DNA of 64,000 bases from Bacteroidota bacterium. GTDB taxonomy: Bacteria > Bacteroidota > Bacteroidia > Flavobacteriales > BACL11. Positions within the stretch are counted from its first letter, which is position 1, and each line of letters starts with the position of its first letter. Below are positions 9,675 to 19,810 of the stretch, one piece after another. The stretch lies in assembly GCA_028408365.1 (NCBI GenBank), contig JAOOLD010000007.1, positions 1 through 64,000 on the forward strand, given 5' to 3'. Under the pieces are notes generated by a model. It saw only the letters and a program-made list of their open reading frames with translations. It made no database searches and was not told the DNA's origin. The translations under genes were made by a program, and so were the position numbers.

Positions 9675-10436
9675 TTAGTGAACTCTAACAAATGTAGGAC
9701 AATCATCTGTTGAATTACTCTCAGAATAATTGTACCCCTCTAAATTAAATGAATGTAAATCCTCAACAGTTTGAGCTTTCGTTTGAATGATGTGTCTGGC
9801 CATCAATCCTCTTGCCTTTTTTGCATAAAATGAAATCATTTTGAGCTTTCCATTTTTTTCATCTAAAAACTTTGGAGTAATTACATTATTTTCAAATTTG
9901 TTTAACTTGACTGCCTTGCTATATTCATCTGATGCAAGATTAACTAGGTTTTCTGATGAAGAAATCTCGCTAATCAAAAAATCATTAATTGAATCTCCCC
10001 AATAATCGTATAAGTTTTTACCATAATCTGTTTTAAGCTTTGTTCCCATCTCAAGTCTGTATGGAAGTATTCTATCAAGTGGTTTTAAAATACCATACAA
10101 CCCACTTAAAATTCTTAGGTTGTCTTGAGCATAATTTATTTCACTATCGCTTAGACTTTCTACATCAAGACCTTTATAGACATCCCCTTTAAACATAAAA
10201 ACAGCATAATCAGAATTTCCATTAAAAGGAATTCTCCAATTTTTAAATCTGTTAGAATTAATTTCGGATAAGTTTTCACTAATACTCATAAGCTTTGAAA
10301 GATCACTGATTTTATATCCTTTGAGCATATTAACTAAATTCTCAGCTTTTTTTTCAAATTTAATTTTTGAGAAATTGAAGTCTCTTTGAGTGCATTTGTC
10401 TGAAAGCTTTTTCGCAGGAGAAATAATAATTTTCAT
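9675..10436 (-). CDS. yaaA: Peroxide stress protein YaaA (DUF328/UPF0246)
   Basis: MKIIISPAKKLSD N-terminus; LSGLYGILKPLDRILPYRLEMGT motif. Confidence 0.95.
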   Translation of the reverse strand: MKIIISPAKKLSDKCTQRDFNFSKIKFEKKAENLVNMLKGYKISDLSKLMSISENLSEINSNRFKNWRIPFNGNSDYAVFMFKGDVYKGLDVESLSDSEINYAQDNLRILSGLYGILKPLDRILPYRLEMGTKLKTDYGKNLYDYWGDSINDFLISEISSSENLVNLASDEYSKAVKLNKFENNVITPKFLDEKNGKLKMISFYAKKARGLMARHIIQTKAQTVEDLHSFNLEGYNYSESNSTDDCPTFVRVH

Positions 10437-10474
10437 CTAAGTAATGTTATTTTTGCACAAATTTACCAATAAAA

Positions 10475-11356
10475 GTGTACAAAATAATAGCAAAACATAA
10501 ACTTTTATCTCTCCATTTTATGGTTTTGATTCTTGGTTTTACTGGAATTTTTGGCAAACTAATTTCTTTAAACACCATAGAGCTAGTTTGGTATAGAATG
10601 TTGATAGCATTTATAACATTATTCACTTTCTTAGTTTTTAAAAAAGAATTAACAAAAATCAAAAAAAAAGATTTTTTTGGACTACTTTTTGTTGGTAGCC
10701 TTGTTGCTGTACACTGGTTCTTTTTTTTTGAATCCATTAAAGTTTCCAATGTCTCTGTAGCTGTAGTATGTTTATCCACAGCTTCTTTCTTTTCTGCAAT
10801 GATTGAGCCTTTATTTCTAAAGAGAAAACCCAAATTATATGAGTATGTACTAGGGATCGTTGTTTTTGTAACATTATTCTTAATGTTAGAAGCTGAAACG
10901 AAGTATACAATGGGTTATGTTTATGGAATTATAGCTTCATTTCTTGGAACTTTATTTACACTTTACAATGCAAAATATGTTAATAAATTGGAGGCTTCCA
11001 AGATCACAATGGTTGAGATGCTAGCTGGAGTAATTATTTTTTCAATACTGATGCTACTAAATGAAGAAATAGGTATAAATAATCTAAAAATAAATATCAA
11101 TGATTTTGTTTATCTTTTTTTGTTGGGAACAATATGCACTGCAGCAGTTTTTGTCTGGATGGTTGAATTAATGAAATATATTTCTCCGTATTCTCTAATA
11201 ATGGCAATAAATTTGGAACCCATATACAGTATCGTGTTAGCACTAATAATTTTTTCTGAATCAGAACACATGAATTTATCATTTTATATTGGGGCTTCAA
11301 TAATTATATTAGTAGTATTTCTTGAATCCTATTTGAAAAATAAAATTAAATCATGA
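10475..11356 (+). CDS. EamA/DMT-family transporter (GTG start)
   Basis: Multiple TM segments; FTGIFGKLI and LEPIYSIVLALIIF motifs. Confidence 0.9.
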   Translation: MYKIIAKHKLLSLHFMVLILGFTGIFGKLISLNTIELVWYRMLIAFITLFTFLVFKKELTKIKKKDFFGLLFVGSLVAVHWFFFFESIKVSNVSVAVVCLSTASFFSAMIEPLFLKRKPKLYEYVLGIVVFVTLFLMLEAETKYTMGYVYGIIASFLGTLFTLYNAKYVNKLEASKITMVEMLAGVIIFSILMLLNEEIGINNLKININDFVYLFLLGTICTAAVFVWMVELMKYISPYSLIMAINLEPIYSIVLALIIFSESEHMNLSFYIGASIIILVVFLESYLKNKIKS

Positions 11357-11375
11357 AATTTGTAAAAAACAAATT

Positions 11376-12803
11376 ATGAGAATCTTTCTTTTTACAGTAT
11401 TTACTTTAATATCTTTTTCATCTCTTTCAAAAGGATATAAAATAAATGGTGAGGTAAAAGGGTTATCGGATACTACTATCATATTAGCTTACTATTTTGG
11501 TGGTAATCAATATGCGAAAGATACTGCTTATTCAGTAAATGGAAAATTCACTTTTGAAGGTAAAAAGGAACTTCTTGAAGGAATGTATTTGATAGTACTT
11601 CCAGACCAAAAATATTTCGACATTATACTTACTGAACAAAATTTTAGCTTTACTACAAGTTTGAATAACATTGTTGAAAGCATGACATTTAAAAATTGTG
11701 TAGAGAATCCTCTTTTTTATCAATATTTGAAATTTATAACAAAGAAACAAAGAGATGTTAGTCAACTGAAAAATCAAGTAGCCTCTCAAAAAAGTGAATC
11801 TCAAAAATTAATTTTAGAAAAAAATATTGAAAGTATTGACAAAGAGGTTTTATCTTTCAGAGACGAATTTGTTGAAAAAAACTCAAATCTTTTTTTTACC
11901 AAAATAATTAAATCCACAATTGAAATTAGTATCCCTGAATCTCCACTAGACTCAATAGGAAATCCTGACAAAAACTTTCCATTTAGGTTCTACAAAAAGA
12001 ATTTTTGGAATAATATTGATCTGACTGACGAGAGAATGCTAAGAACTCCTGTTTTTCACAACAAAATGACTCAATATTTAGATAAACTAACAGTCAAAAA
12101 TCCTGATTCAATAATTGAATCAGCTGATTTGTTTATATCTAAAATAAAAAACAAAAATATCTTTAAATATGTGGTTTCGCACATCACATCAACATACGAA
12201 AGATCTAAAATCATGGGGATGGATGCAGTCTTTGTACACATGGTAGAAAATTATTATATGCAAGATAAGTGTGACTGGGTTGATGAAAAACAACTCAAAA
12301 AAATTGTTGAAAGAGCAGAAAAGATTGCTCCAAACTTAATAGGCAGAGTTGCCCCTGAATTTGTAGATATCATTGGAAGACCATTTATGAAAGATCCCAA
12401 TGGAAAAATATACAAACTATCAGATTTGAAATCAGATTACACAATACTAGTTTTTTATGCTCCAGATTGTGGACATTGCAAAAAAGAAATACCTAGCATA
12501 AAAGAAGTTACAGATTCTCTAAATTTAAATGGAATAGATATTAAGGTTTTTGCCGTGACAACTGAATTTGATAAAGATGAATGGGTGAAATTTATAAAAG
12601 AAAAAAATACTGAGAATTGGATTAATGTAGGTGACATACAAAAAGATGAAGAAGGAAATCCTATGGCAAGTAGTGATTGGAGAGATAAATACGACATATA
12701 CTCAACTCCTGTAGTTTATTTGCTAGATTCAAATAAAAAAATACTAGCTAAAAGAATTTCTTACGAACAGATAGTTGAAATAATTGCCCTTAAAGAAAAG
12801 TAA
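11376..12803 (+). CDS. TlpA/AhpC-TSA thioredoxin-like protein with DUF4369-type N-terminus
   Basis: YKINGEVKGLSDTTIIL N-terminus; FYAPDCGHCKKEIP active site. Confidence 0.9.
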   Translation: MRIFLFTVFTLISFSSLSKGYKINGEVKGLSDTTIILAYYFGGNQYAKDTAYSVNGKFTFEGKKELLEGMYLIVLPDQKYFDIILTEQNFSFTTSLNNIVESMTFKNCVENPLFYQYLKFITKKQRDVSQLKNQVASQKSESQKLILEKNIESIDKEVLSFRDEFVEKNSNLFFTKIIKSTIEISIPESPLDSIGNPDKNFPFRFYKKNFWNNIDLTDERMLRTPVFHNKMTQYLDKLTVKNPDSIIESADLFISKIKNKNIFKYVVSHITSTYERSKIMGMDAVFVHMVENYYMQDKCDWVDEKQLKKIVERAEKIAPNLIGRVAPEFVDIIGRPFMKDPNGKIYKLSDLKSDYTILVFYAPDCGHCKKEIPSIKEVTDSLNLNGIDIKVFAVTTEFDKDEWVKFIKEKNTENWINVGDIQKDEEGNPMASSDWRDKYDIYSTPVVYLLDSNKKILAKRISYEQIVEIIALKEK

Positions 12804-13304
12804 TTAAACAAAAACTAAAGTAGATCCTCCATCATTAGAGAGGTAATATCTTAAGCTTAGCTCGTTAAGAAGATTATGAATCTCTTTTTTTAGTACTCCC
12901 ATTCCAATGCCATGCACAATAATAAACTCCTCTTGATTAGATTTTAAAATCTTGTTTATTTGTTTCTCACAAAATTTGACTTGAATTTTAATAATTTCAT
13001 CATTAGAGTACTGAGAAAAATCTTTTACAAGATTTTCGATATGTAAATCAATTTTAAACTTACTTGCTTTTTTAATTTTTTCATTAGAAAATTCTAATGA
13101 GTTATTATGTATATCAAATACTGGTATATCACCATATGAGCTAACTTGATTAAACTTTTTATCTACTACAATTATTTCAGAGGAAAGGATAATCTCATCA
13201 AAGCCTTGTGAATTAGTAATTTTAATTTTTCTCTCAGAAATAATTTCCTTAATTGTTCCTGTGTCATTATCATTTTTAAAAACTACAAAATCACCAATTT
13301 TCAC
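12804..13304 (-). CDS. Smr-domain / DUF2027-like protein
   Basis: C-terminal IDLHIENL...IIVHGIGMGVLKKEIHNLL. Confidence 0.85.
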   Translation of the reverse strand: MKIGDFVVFKNDNDTGTIKEIISERKIKITNSQGFDEIILSSEIIVVDKKFNQVSSYGDIPVFDIHNNSLEFSNEKIKKASKFKIDLHIENLVKDFSQYSNDEIIKIQVKFCEKQINKILKSNQEEFIIVHGIGMGVLKKEIHNLLNELSLRYYLSNDGGSTLVFV

Positions 13305-14200
13305 TAAAAATAAATTTTATGAAAAATTACATTTTTTTTTGAAAATTCAAAAGTTGGAGAAGGAATCTTTACAAATGAGAGTATTTGAACTAGTTTTTCT
13401 AGCAATTTATTTTCTATATTAATTTTTGAAAAGTCAACATCTAGCGACAAAAAATACTGTCTATATGCTGTTGAGTTATTTGAATTATTAGCTTGAATCA
13501 TATTATTAGCTCCGTAGCCTATTGCAACATTTAACCATTCGATCTTATTATTTGATTTTATGTGTAATAATTCTTGTAAATTAAAAGTAAGCCAGTATTT
13601 TTGAGCATTATAATCTTTAAAAATAGCTTCAATTTCATTATTTCCAAGTAATCTTTTATTTTCAAACCTTGTCCTACTTGGAAAATAGCTGAACTTTAAA
13701 TTTATTTTCTGAGTATCAAAGATTAGCTGTTGTCCAATAAATAAAATAGATCCAGCTGAATTAGCAAAAAAATCCCCAGATGAAGCTCCCCACTGAGAAG
13801 AAAAACCATCCAAAATCTCAACTGCTGATAAAAAAATTGAACCTGACAAGCCTCCGCATAAAATAGATGTCATTTCATCATACCCTGCCCATTTAAAAGA
13901 ATTGTAGCCATATATTCCAAGTTGATAAGATGTAAAAGCATGACCAAATTTGTCCATATACATCCAGTTTTTATTATCATTTGTGAAATGAAAATCTGAT
14001 CTTGGGTAATCACTATACCAAAGTCTATCTAAGAAATAAAGTGATGATGCATAGGACAAAGAATATGTTGTTTTTAAAAAGAGTTTTTTGTTAACTTCTG
14101 GTTTGTTCTGCGAAAGAAAGTCATTTGATGAGAAACAAGAATTAGCAATTAATGTTGCTAATATTATGATACAAAGTTTAAAGAATTTCACTCTGTGCAC
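13304..14200 (-). CDS. DUF2279 (YfiM-like) lipoprotein
   Basis: ATLIANSCFSS; DKFGHAFTSYQLG motif. Confidence 0.8.
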   Translation of the reverse strand: MHRVKFFKLCIIILATLIANSCFSSNDFLSQNKPEVNKKLFLKTTYSLSYASSLYFLDRLWYSDYPRSDFHFTNDNKNWMYMDKFGHAFTSYQLGIYGYNSFKWAGYDEMTSILCGGLSGSIFLSAVEILDGFSSQWGASSGDFFANSAGSILFIGQQLIFDTQKINLKFSYFPSRTRFENKRLLGNNEIEAIFKDYNAQKYWLTFNLQELLHIKSNNKIEWLNVAIGYGANNMIQANNSNNSTAYRQYFLSLDVDFSKINIENKLLEKLVQILSFVKIPSPTFEFSKKNVIFHKIYF

Positions 14201-15572
14201 TTTCTAATATTTTTAGTGCTATATCTCTTGATGGAGCTTCAGAATAAGTTCTTAGTACAGGCTCTGTCCCTGATGGTCTAATCATTAACCATGTATCATC
14301 ATTGAAAAAGAATTTATATCCATCAGTTTTTTCAATTTTTTTAACATTGAATTCACCGAAGGATTTAAACTGATCATTTTGACATTTTTCAATAACATCT
14401 TCCTTCTTTTTATTTTCTAAATGAAGATCTATTCTCTCAAATGAAAAACTTCCAACAATATCATAAACTTCATTTATTAAATCATCTAAGCTTTTACCAG
14501 AGCTTGCCATATACTCAAAAAGAAGTAGACCAATCCAGATACCATCTCTTTCAGGGATATGGCCCTTTATAGCAATACCGCCCGACTCCTCTCCTCCAAG
14601 CAGAACATCTTCTGTTACCATTTTTTCGGCGATATATTTGAATCCAATTTTTACTGTTTCATGCTCAAGATTATAAAACTCACATAACTTCTTTACTTTC
14701 ACTGAGCAAGAAAAGGCAGTAACTACTTTACCACTCATCTTTTTATATTTAACTAGATAATGAATGACAAGAAGAATAATATTATGAGCATCAACAAATT
14801 CTCCTTTGCTATTGTAAAGCCCAATTCTATCAGCATCACCATCAGTTGCCAGTCCACAGTCAATTTTATTTTCAACTATAAATTGAGAAAACTCCGATAA
14901 ATTTCTATGAATTGGCTCAGGTGCAATATTACCAAAAGATGGATTCCAATCACAATGTAAAAATTTAGCATTACTTAGAATTCTTTTTGCAACAAACATT
15001 CCTGATCCATACATTGCATCGTAAGCTAGTTTTAGATTTGAATCATTAATTAAATCAATATCAAAGTTCTTAACAACTTCGTCGTAGTATAATTTTTCAA
15101 TATCAACGATTTTGTATTTGTCATTATTTTCTAAAGAAATAGCAGATAAATCATCATAAAATTTATCATCAATTAAATTCTCAATATCTGAAATTTCTTT
15201 TGGAAGTAGTGGACCACCAAAGCCTGCCTTTAATTTGTATCCATTGTAACTTGGTGGATTATGGCTAGCAGTTATCACTACTCCTATTGAAGCATTTAAT
15301 TGTTTTGTTGCTAAAGAAATCATCGGAGTAGTTATGAAATAATTTGAAGAAATTACTTTAATTCTGTTCTTAATAAAAACCTTTGAAGCTGTATCACTAA
15401 AAAGTCTTCCACCAAATCTACAATCAAAGCCAATAACAACAGATGGATTTGAATTATTTTTTAATAACCATTTTGAAACTGCTTGACTTACTCTACAAAC
15501 ATTATTAACAGTATAATCTTCTGCAATAACTGCCCTCCAACCATCAGTTCCAAACTTGATTTTATTTTCCAT
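14178..15572 (-). CDS. Phosphoglucomutase/phosphomannomutase
   Basis: IKFGTDGWRAVIAEDYT; TASHNPPSYNGYK; GDADR; RPSGTEP. Confidence 0.95.
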   Translation of the reverse strand: MENKIKFGTDGWRAVIAEDYTVNNVCRVSQAVSKWLLKNNSNPSVVIGFDCRFGGRLFSDTASKVFIKNRIKVISSNYFITTPMISLATKQLNASIGVVITASHNPPSYNGYKLKAGFGGPLLPKEISDIENLIDDKFYDDLSAISLENNDKYKIVDIEKLYYDEVVKNFDIDLINDSNLKLAYDAMYGSGMFVAKRILSNAKFLHCDWNPSFGNIAPEPIHRNLSEFSQFIVENKIDCGLATDGDADRIGLYNSKGEFVDAHNIILLVIHYLVKYKKMSGKVVTAFSCSVKVKKLCEFYNLEHETVKIGFKYIAEKMVTEDVLLGGEESGGIAIKGHIPERDGIWIGLLLFEYMASSGKSLDDLINEVYDIVGSFSFERIDLHLENKKKEDVIEKCQNDQFKSFGEFNVKKIEKTDGYKFFFNDDTWLMIRPSGTEPVLRTYSEAPSRDIALKILESAQSEIL

Positions 15573-15601
15573 AATACAATATTAAATATTAAAAAATTAA
15601 T

Positions 15602-16666
15602 TTATCTAAGTATTTTCTTTTTGTTGAGCGCTCTTTGATACTTTCTAGCGTTAACTAAATGAGAAGAGTAATCATAAGCAAAATTGTGATATCCTGAAAA
15701 ATCTTCTTTCGCACACATAAAAATATAACCGTGATTTTCATGATTTAGCACTGCATCAATTGAATTAATTGATGGAATACATATTGGACCTGGTGGCAAA
15801 CCATGATTCAAGTAAGTATTATACGGGGAATCAATTTTCTTGTCTTTATTTAACACTCTTTTAATATTAAAGTCCCCAATTGCAAAAATTAATGTAGGGT
15901 CAGACTCTAATTTCATTTTTTTTTCAAGCCTATTAAGATATAAACCGGCTATTTTGGGTCTCTCGTCATATTTAATATTTTGTTCTTTCTCTACAATTGA
16001 AGCTAACGCTGAAATTTCATACCAATTTAGTCCAAGACGCTCAGCTTTATTTTTTCTTGATTTCTGTGACCAAAACTTTTTATATTCAATCAACATTCTC
16101 TCAACAAAATCTCGAGCACTTGTGTTCCAGTAGAACTCATAGGTATTTGGTATAAAAATACAACCTACTTTATCGCTAGTTAAATCTAACTTTTTAAGAA
16201 AAATTGGATTCATAACTTCTCTAACAATAGATGATGAATCAGCTTCTATTTTTTTTGAAATTACACCAGCTAGGTGATAAATTGTTCTAACATTATTAAA
16301 AGTTAATTTGATAACTTTTTGGCGTCCCGAACGTAAAATGTTAACTAGCTTGTTGTTACTTATTGAATTTTCTATGAAATACCTACCTGGCTTTACATTA
16401 TAAACATAATTTTTTTTATCAGAAACCCACTTGAACGAATTGTAATTGACAAGAATTCCCTTTTTAGATAATATTTCAATAACGTCATCAAAATCAGATC
16501 CGGTTGGAATTTCTACAAAGACTCCTGATTTTGAGCTATTAATGGAAATATTTGGCTGAAAAATTTTTTTATGAAAGTGATTTGCAATAAAAAATATGCA
16601 GAGAATAACGACAACAAAAAAACTAATTAATAGTTTAAGAAACTTACTTTTAGATTTTTTCTTCAC
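15602..16666 (-). CDS. mltG: Endolytic transglycosylase MltG
   Basis: LASIVEKE, ESDPTLIFA, PYNTYLNHGLPPGPICIPS motifs. Confidence 0.95.
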   Translation of the reverse strand: MKKKSKSKFLKLLISFFVVVILCIFFIANHFHKKIFQPNISINSSKSGVFVEIPTGSDFDDVIEILSKKGILVNYNSFKWVSDKKNYVYNVKPGRYFIENSISNNKLVNILRSGRQKVIKLTFNNVRTIYHLAGVISKKIEADSSSIVREVMNPIFLKKLDLTSDKVGCIFIPNTYEFYWNTSARDFVERMLIEYKKFWSQKSRKNKAERLGLNWYEISALASIVEKEQNIKYDERPKIAGLYLNRLEKKMKLESDPTLIFAIGDFNIKRVLNKDKKIDSPYNTYLNHGLPPGPICIPSINSIDAVLNHENHGYIFMCAKEDFSGYHNFAYDYSSHLVNARKYQRALNKKKILR

Positions 16667-16678
16667 TGAGCCATAAAG

Positions 16679-18505
16679 TTATAGTTTTTTTTGTCTTTGT
16701 TGAATCGTTTGAATTTTTTTTAGATAGTTATTATAGTCTGTTTTATTATTAGTTTCAAGCTTCAAACGAGCTAAATTTTCATATGCTAGAATATAATCAG
16801 GATCTAAGTTAATAGCTCGTGATAAATAATCTTCACTTAACTTGTAATTTTTCTCTATTAAATTAATGTATCCTAAGTTTAAATATGGTTCTTTAGAATT
16901 AGGATTTAAAGAAATTATTTCATAAAATATTTTTTTGGCCTTGTTTATATTATTGGACTTGATATAGTAAGTTCCCAATTTATTCATATGCTTTAAATCG
17001 TTGGGATTAAGTTGACAAGAGAAATTCATTTGCCTGACAGCATCATTCCACATTTCAAAATTTTCATAGGAGTATGCAATCCTTGAAAAGGAATTAGGTC
17101 CTAAATCACTAAAATTATCAATAATATCATACTGCATATCTAGATTAACAATCATTCTATAATCTTCTGATAAAAAATAATAATCAATAAAAACATCCAT
17201 ACATTTTTTGATATTGCATTTATCTAGGTAGAAAAATGCACTATCTAAATATGATTCAATTTGCTCAAATGACTCATATCTTTTTAAATATGCTTTTGCT
17301 TTAGATAAATTAGTTGGATTAGAATTATTAATTGCAAAAAGACCTAAGAAGTTTCCAAATTCCTTTTTCTTCATTTCTTTTGGAACTGAAATTTTGTGAT
17401 CAGTAATGCTAACATGTGGAATGTCGATTGAACTTGAATTAGGCATATGACAAGAAGCACAATCATTTATATTTTTTTCTTCACTGCAAACACTATGACA
17501 ATTCATACACTTTGCATCAAAAAAAGCCGCATCAGTTTGTCTAACACTTTTATGCGGGTTATGACAAGTAATACATGTCATTTCTGAGTTTTTATAACAT
17601 TCGCTTAATTTAAATCTCTCAACATGAGAGGCCATGATAAATAAATCTTCATTTTCATATTTTGGTAAATAAACATCGATAAATTCGTTTAGTTTCTGAC
17701 CAGGCTTAAAATCATAAAAATCTTTATCATTATTTAAAACAGCAGTTCCTTGCAAATGGCATCTTTGACAAACATCGAATTGTAAATCAATTGGCAGTTT
17801 AGCAGGATTCACAATTGAATAATCAATTTCGAATGATGTGTCAACCATAATACCTTTTTGTATTCTTTTTACATGAGCTTCTCCAGGGCCATGACAATTT
17901 TCGCAATCAATTCCTTGTGGAATTTCATGAAACCTATTACTATTTGAATGATAATAATCTGCATGAGCATTATGACAACTCATGCACTCAGTACCAATCT
18001 CTCTATCGAATCTAGAATTATTACCATTTTCGAATCCAGGTGGTAAATCAAATATTTTATCTTGAGTGTAGAAAGTATATGGCATCTGATGAACATATCC
18101 ATTTTGTACAAATAAATGTGAATTGGTATGGTGTCCTGAGCCGATTATAAAATCAACTTTTTTGTCAATAAGATGAATTGTGTCATTTTCAAATAATCTA
18201 TACTCCTTTAACCAAAGACTATTATTTTTCCATGCGCCCATATATGATAAATTTTTATGAGGGTCATTTACCAATTTTGGAGTATCAATACTAGAATTCT
18301 CAGAAGTTGCATATCTAAATGATTGTCCCATTGCAGTTTGCATGTAAGATTCATAAATTTCATAGTGACATTGTTTACAGGTTTCCTTGCCAACATATGC
18401 AACAGTATCACTGTGATTAATATACTCTTTATATTTACTGATTTCAGGTCTAGTACAAGAAACTAGAGCAAATATCAAAATGACATTATATAGCTTGATG
18501 TACAT
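16679..18505 (-). CDS. Multiheme (7x CXXCH) c554-like cytochrome with C-terminal TPR repeats, lipoprotein
   Basis: CKQCH, CMSCH, CENCH, CQRCH, CITCH, CMNCH, CASCH; TPR-like NPNSKEPYLNLGYINLIEKNY. Confidence 0.9.
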   Translation of the reverse strand: MYIKLYNVILIFALVSCTRPEISKYKEYINHSDTVAYVGKETCKQCHYEIYESYMQTAMGQSFRYATSENSSIDTPKLVNDPHKNLSYMGAWKNNSLWLKEYRLFENDTIHLIDKKVDFIIGSGHHTNSHLFVQNGYVHQMPYTFYTQDKIFDLPPGFENGNNSRFDREIGTECMSCHNAHADYYHSNSNRFHEIPQGIDCENCHGPGEAHVKRIQKGIMVDTSFEIDYSIVNPAKLPIDLQFDVCQRCHLQGTAVLNNDKDFYDFKPGQKLNEFIDVYLPKYENEDLFIMASHVERFKLSECYKNSEMTCITCHNPHKSVRQTDAAFFDAKCMNCHSVCSEEKNINDCASCHMPNSSSIDIPHVSITDHKISVPKEMKKKEFGNFLGLFAINNSNPTNLSKAKAYLKRYESFEQIESYLDSAFFYLDKCNIKKCMDVFIDYYFLSEDYRMIVNLDMQYDIIDNFSDLGPNSFSRIAYSYENFEMWNDAVRQMNFSCQLNPNDLKHMNKLGTYYIKSNNINKAKKIFYEIISLNPNSKEPYLNLGYINLIEKNYKLSEDYLSRAINLDPDYILAYENLARLKLETNNKTDYNNYLKKIQTIQQRQKKL

Positions 18506-18944
18506 ATTTATTTCCTGAAATATTTTTAAAATTGTTATTTACAAAGAGATTTATACTTGATTGATTGGATTTTTCAATCTCAGACTCTAAGTAGTTTATG
18601 TTTAAATAATTTTTACAAAATTCTAGAAGTAGTTTTAGAGATTTATCTCCTACTCCTTTTCCTCTGAACTTTTTCAAAACAATTATACCAACTTTTGCGA
18701 AAGAATTTTGAAACTGGTAATCATACAAATCAATTAATCCTGCTTTAATATTATTATACTCAATCACGAATCTTTGATTGTCATTATTCAAAATCATAAG
18801 TTTTGATTGTTTGACATAATTTAAAGCATCTTCAAAACTGAGCTCAGATTTGTTTATTCCATACTTCCAATTAGATTTATCATTTTCTATTTTTAGCATA
18901 AAATTTAAATCTTCGTGGTCTATTTCTCTTATTTTGACACTCAT
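18486..18944 (-). CDS. GNAT-family N-acetyltransferase (RimJ/RimL-like)
   Basis: VGIIVLKKFRGKGVGDKSLKLLLEF. Confidence 0.85.
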   Translation of the reverse strand: MSVKIREIDHEDLNFMLKIENDKSNWKYGINKSELSFEDALNYVKQSKLMILNNDNQRFVIEYNNIKAGLIDLYDYQFQNSFAKVGIIVLKKFRGKGVGDKSLKLLLEFCKNYLNINYLESEIEKSNQSSINLFVNNNFKNISGNKYVHQAI

Positions 18945-18946
18945 AT

Positions 18947-19720
18947 TTAAAACTCAATCAAGCCATCAAAAATTTTGTTGATGTTACCTTTTAACCATAT
19001 TTCGTGAAAAGAATTACCGTCATTTTTAAAGGATATTGACAAGCTACCTCCATTAGTAGAAACAATGATCTTATCATCGCTGATTTTTTTCTTTTTAAAT
19101 ACATATAATGCAACAGCAACAGCACCTGTTCCACAAGAAAGTGTTTCATTCTCAACTCCTCTTTCAAAAGTCCTACATTTTATTATGTCATTATTAAAAC
19201 TTACAAAATTTACATTCACTCCGTTCATTTCTTCAAACTGGTTCCTAATTTTTTTTCCTTGCTCATATACATTAATTTCATCAACGTTTTCAACAATTTG
19301 AACAACGTGAGGCGAACCAGTGTCAAGGAAATTATATCCATTCTTTAAAACAATATCTTTAACATCATTCATTTTTAAGTAAATTTCGTTATCGACAACT
19401 TTAAATTTATGAACTCCATCAATTGCTAGAAAAGAATTAGTTTTTAGATTAATATCAAGTTGTAAAGCATAACTCACTAAACAGCGTCCTCCATTACCAC
19501 ACATGCTTGATTCATTTCCATCAGAATTAAAATAAATCATTTGAAAATCATAAGCTTTGTGCTTTCTAAGTAGTATTAAACCATCTGCTCCAATACCAAA
19601 TTTTCTATCACAAAGCTTTGATATCATTAAAACATTATCTTCACTAAACTCCTCTTTTCTATCGTCAATAATTATAAAATCGTTGCCATTACCCTCATAT
19701 TTAGTAAAATTAATTTTCAT
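18947..19720 (-). CDS. dapF: Diaminopimelate epimerase
   Basis: FTKYEGNGNDFIIID; MCGNGGRCL; SCGTGAVAVA. Confidence 0.97.
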   Translation of the reverse strand: MKINFTKYEGNGNDFIIIDDRKEEFSEDNVLMISKLCDRKFGIGADGLILLRKHKAYDFQMIYFNSDGNESSMCGNGGRCLVSYALQLDINLKTNSFLAIDGVHKFKVVDNEIYLKMNDVKDIVLKNGYNFLDTGSPHVVQIVENVDEINVYEQGKKIRNQFEEMNGVNVNFVSFNNDIIKCRTFERGVENETLSCGTGAVAVALYVFKKKKISDDKIIVSTNGGSLSISFKNDGNSFHEIWLKGNINKIFDGLIEF

Positions 19721-19766
19721 TGCTTATTTGATATTACAATAATAGAAATATAAAAAAAAATAAAAT

Positions 19767-19801
19767 TTGATAACGCCACTTATTTAACAATTTTAAATTT
19801 G
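19767..19801 (+). promoter_or_regulatory. Bacteroidota-type promoter (TTG ... TAAATTTG) for gap
   Basis: TTG 19767-19769; TAAATTTG 19794-19801; ATG at 19811. Confidence 0.55.
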
Positions 19802-19810
19802 CAATAAAAA

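Noticed and set aside
10447-10833. 128-aa minus-strand ORF
   Set aside because: Fully antisense to the well-supported EamA transporter; no signal or domain
15840-16133. 97-aa plus-strand ORF
   Set aside because: Antisense shadow of mltG
19065-19301. 78-aa plus-strand ORF
   Set aside because: Antisense to dapF, Ser/Phe/Thr-rich shadow translation
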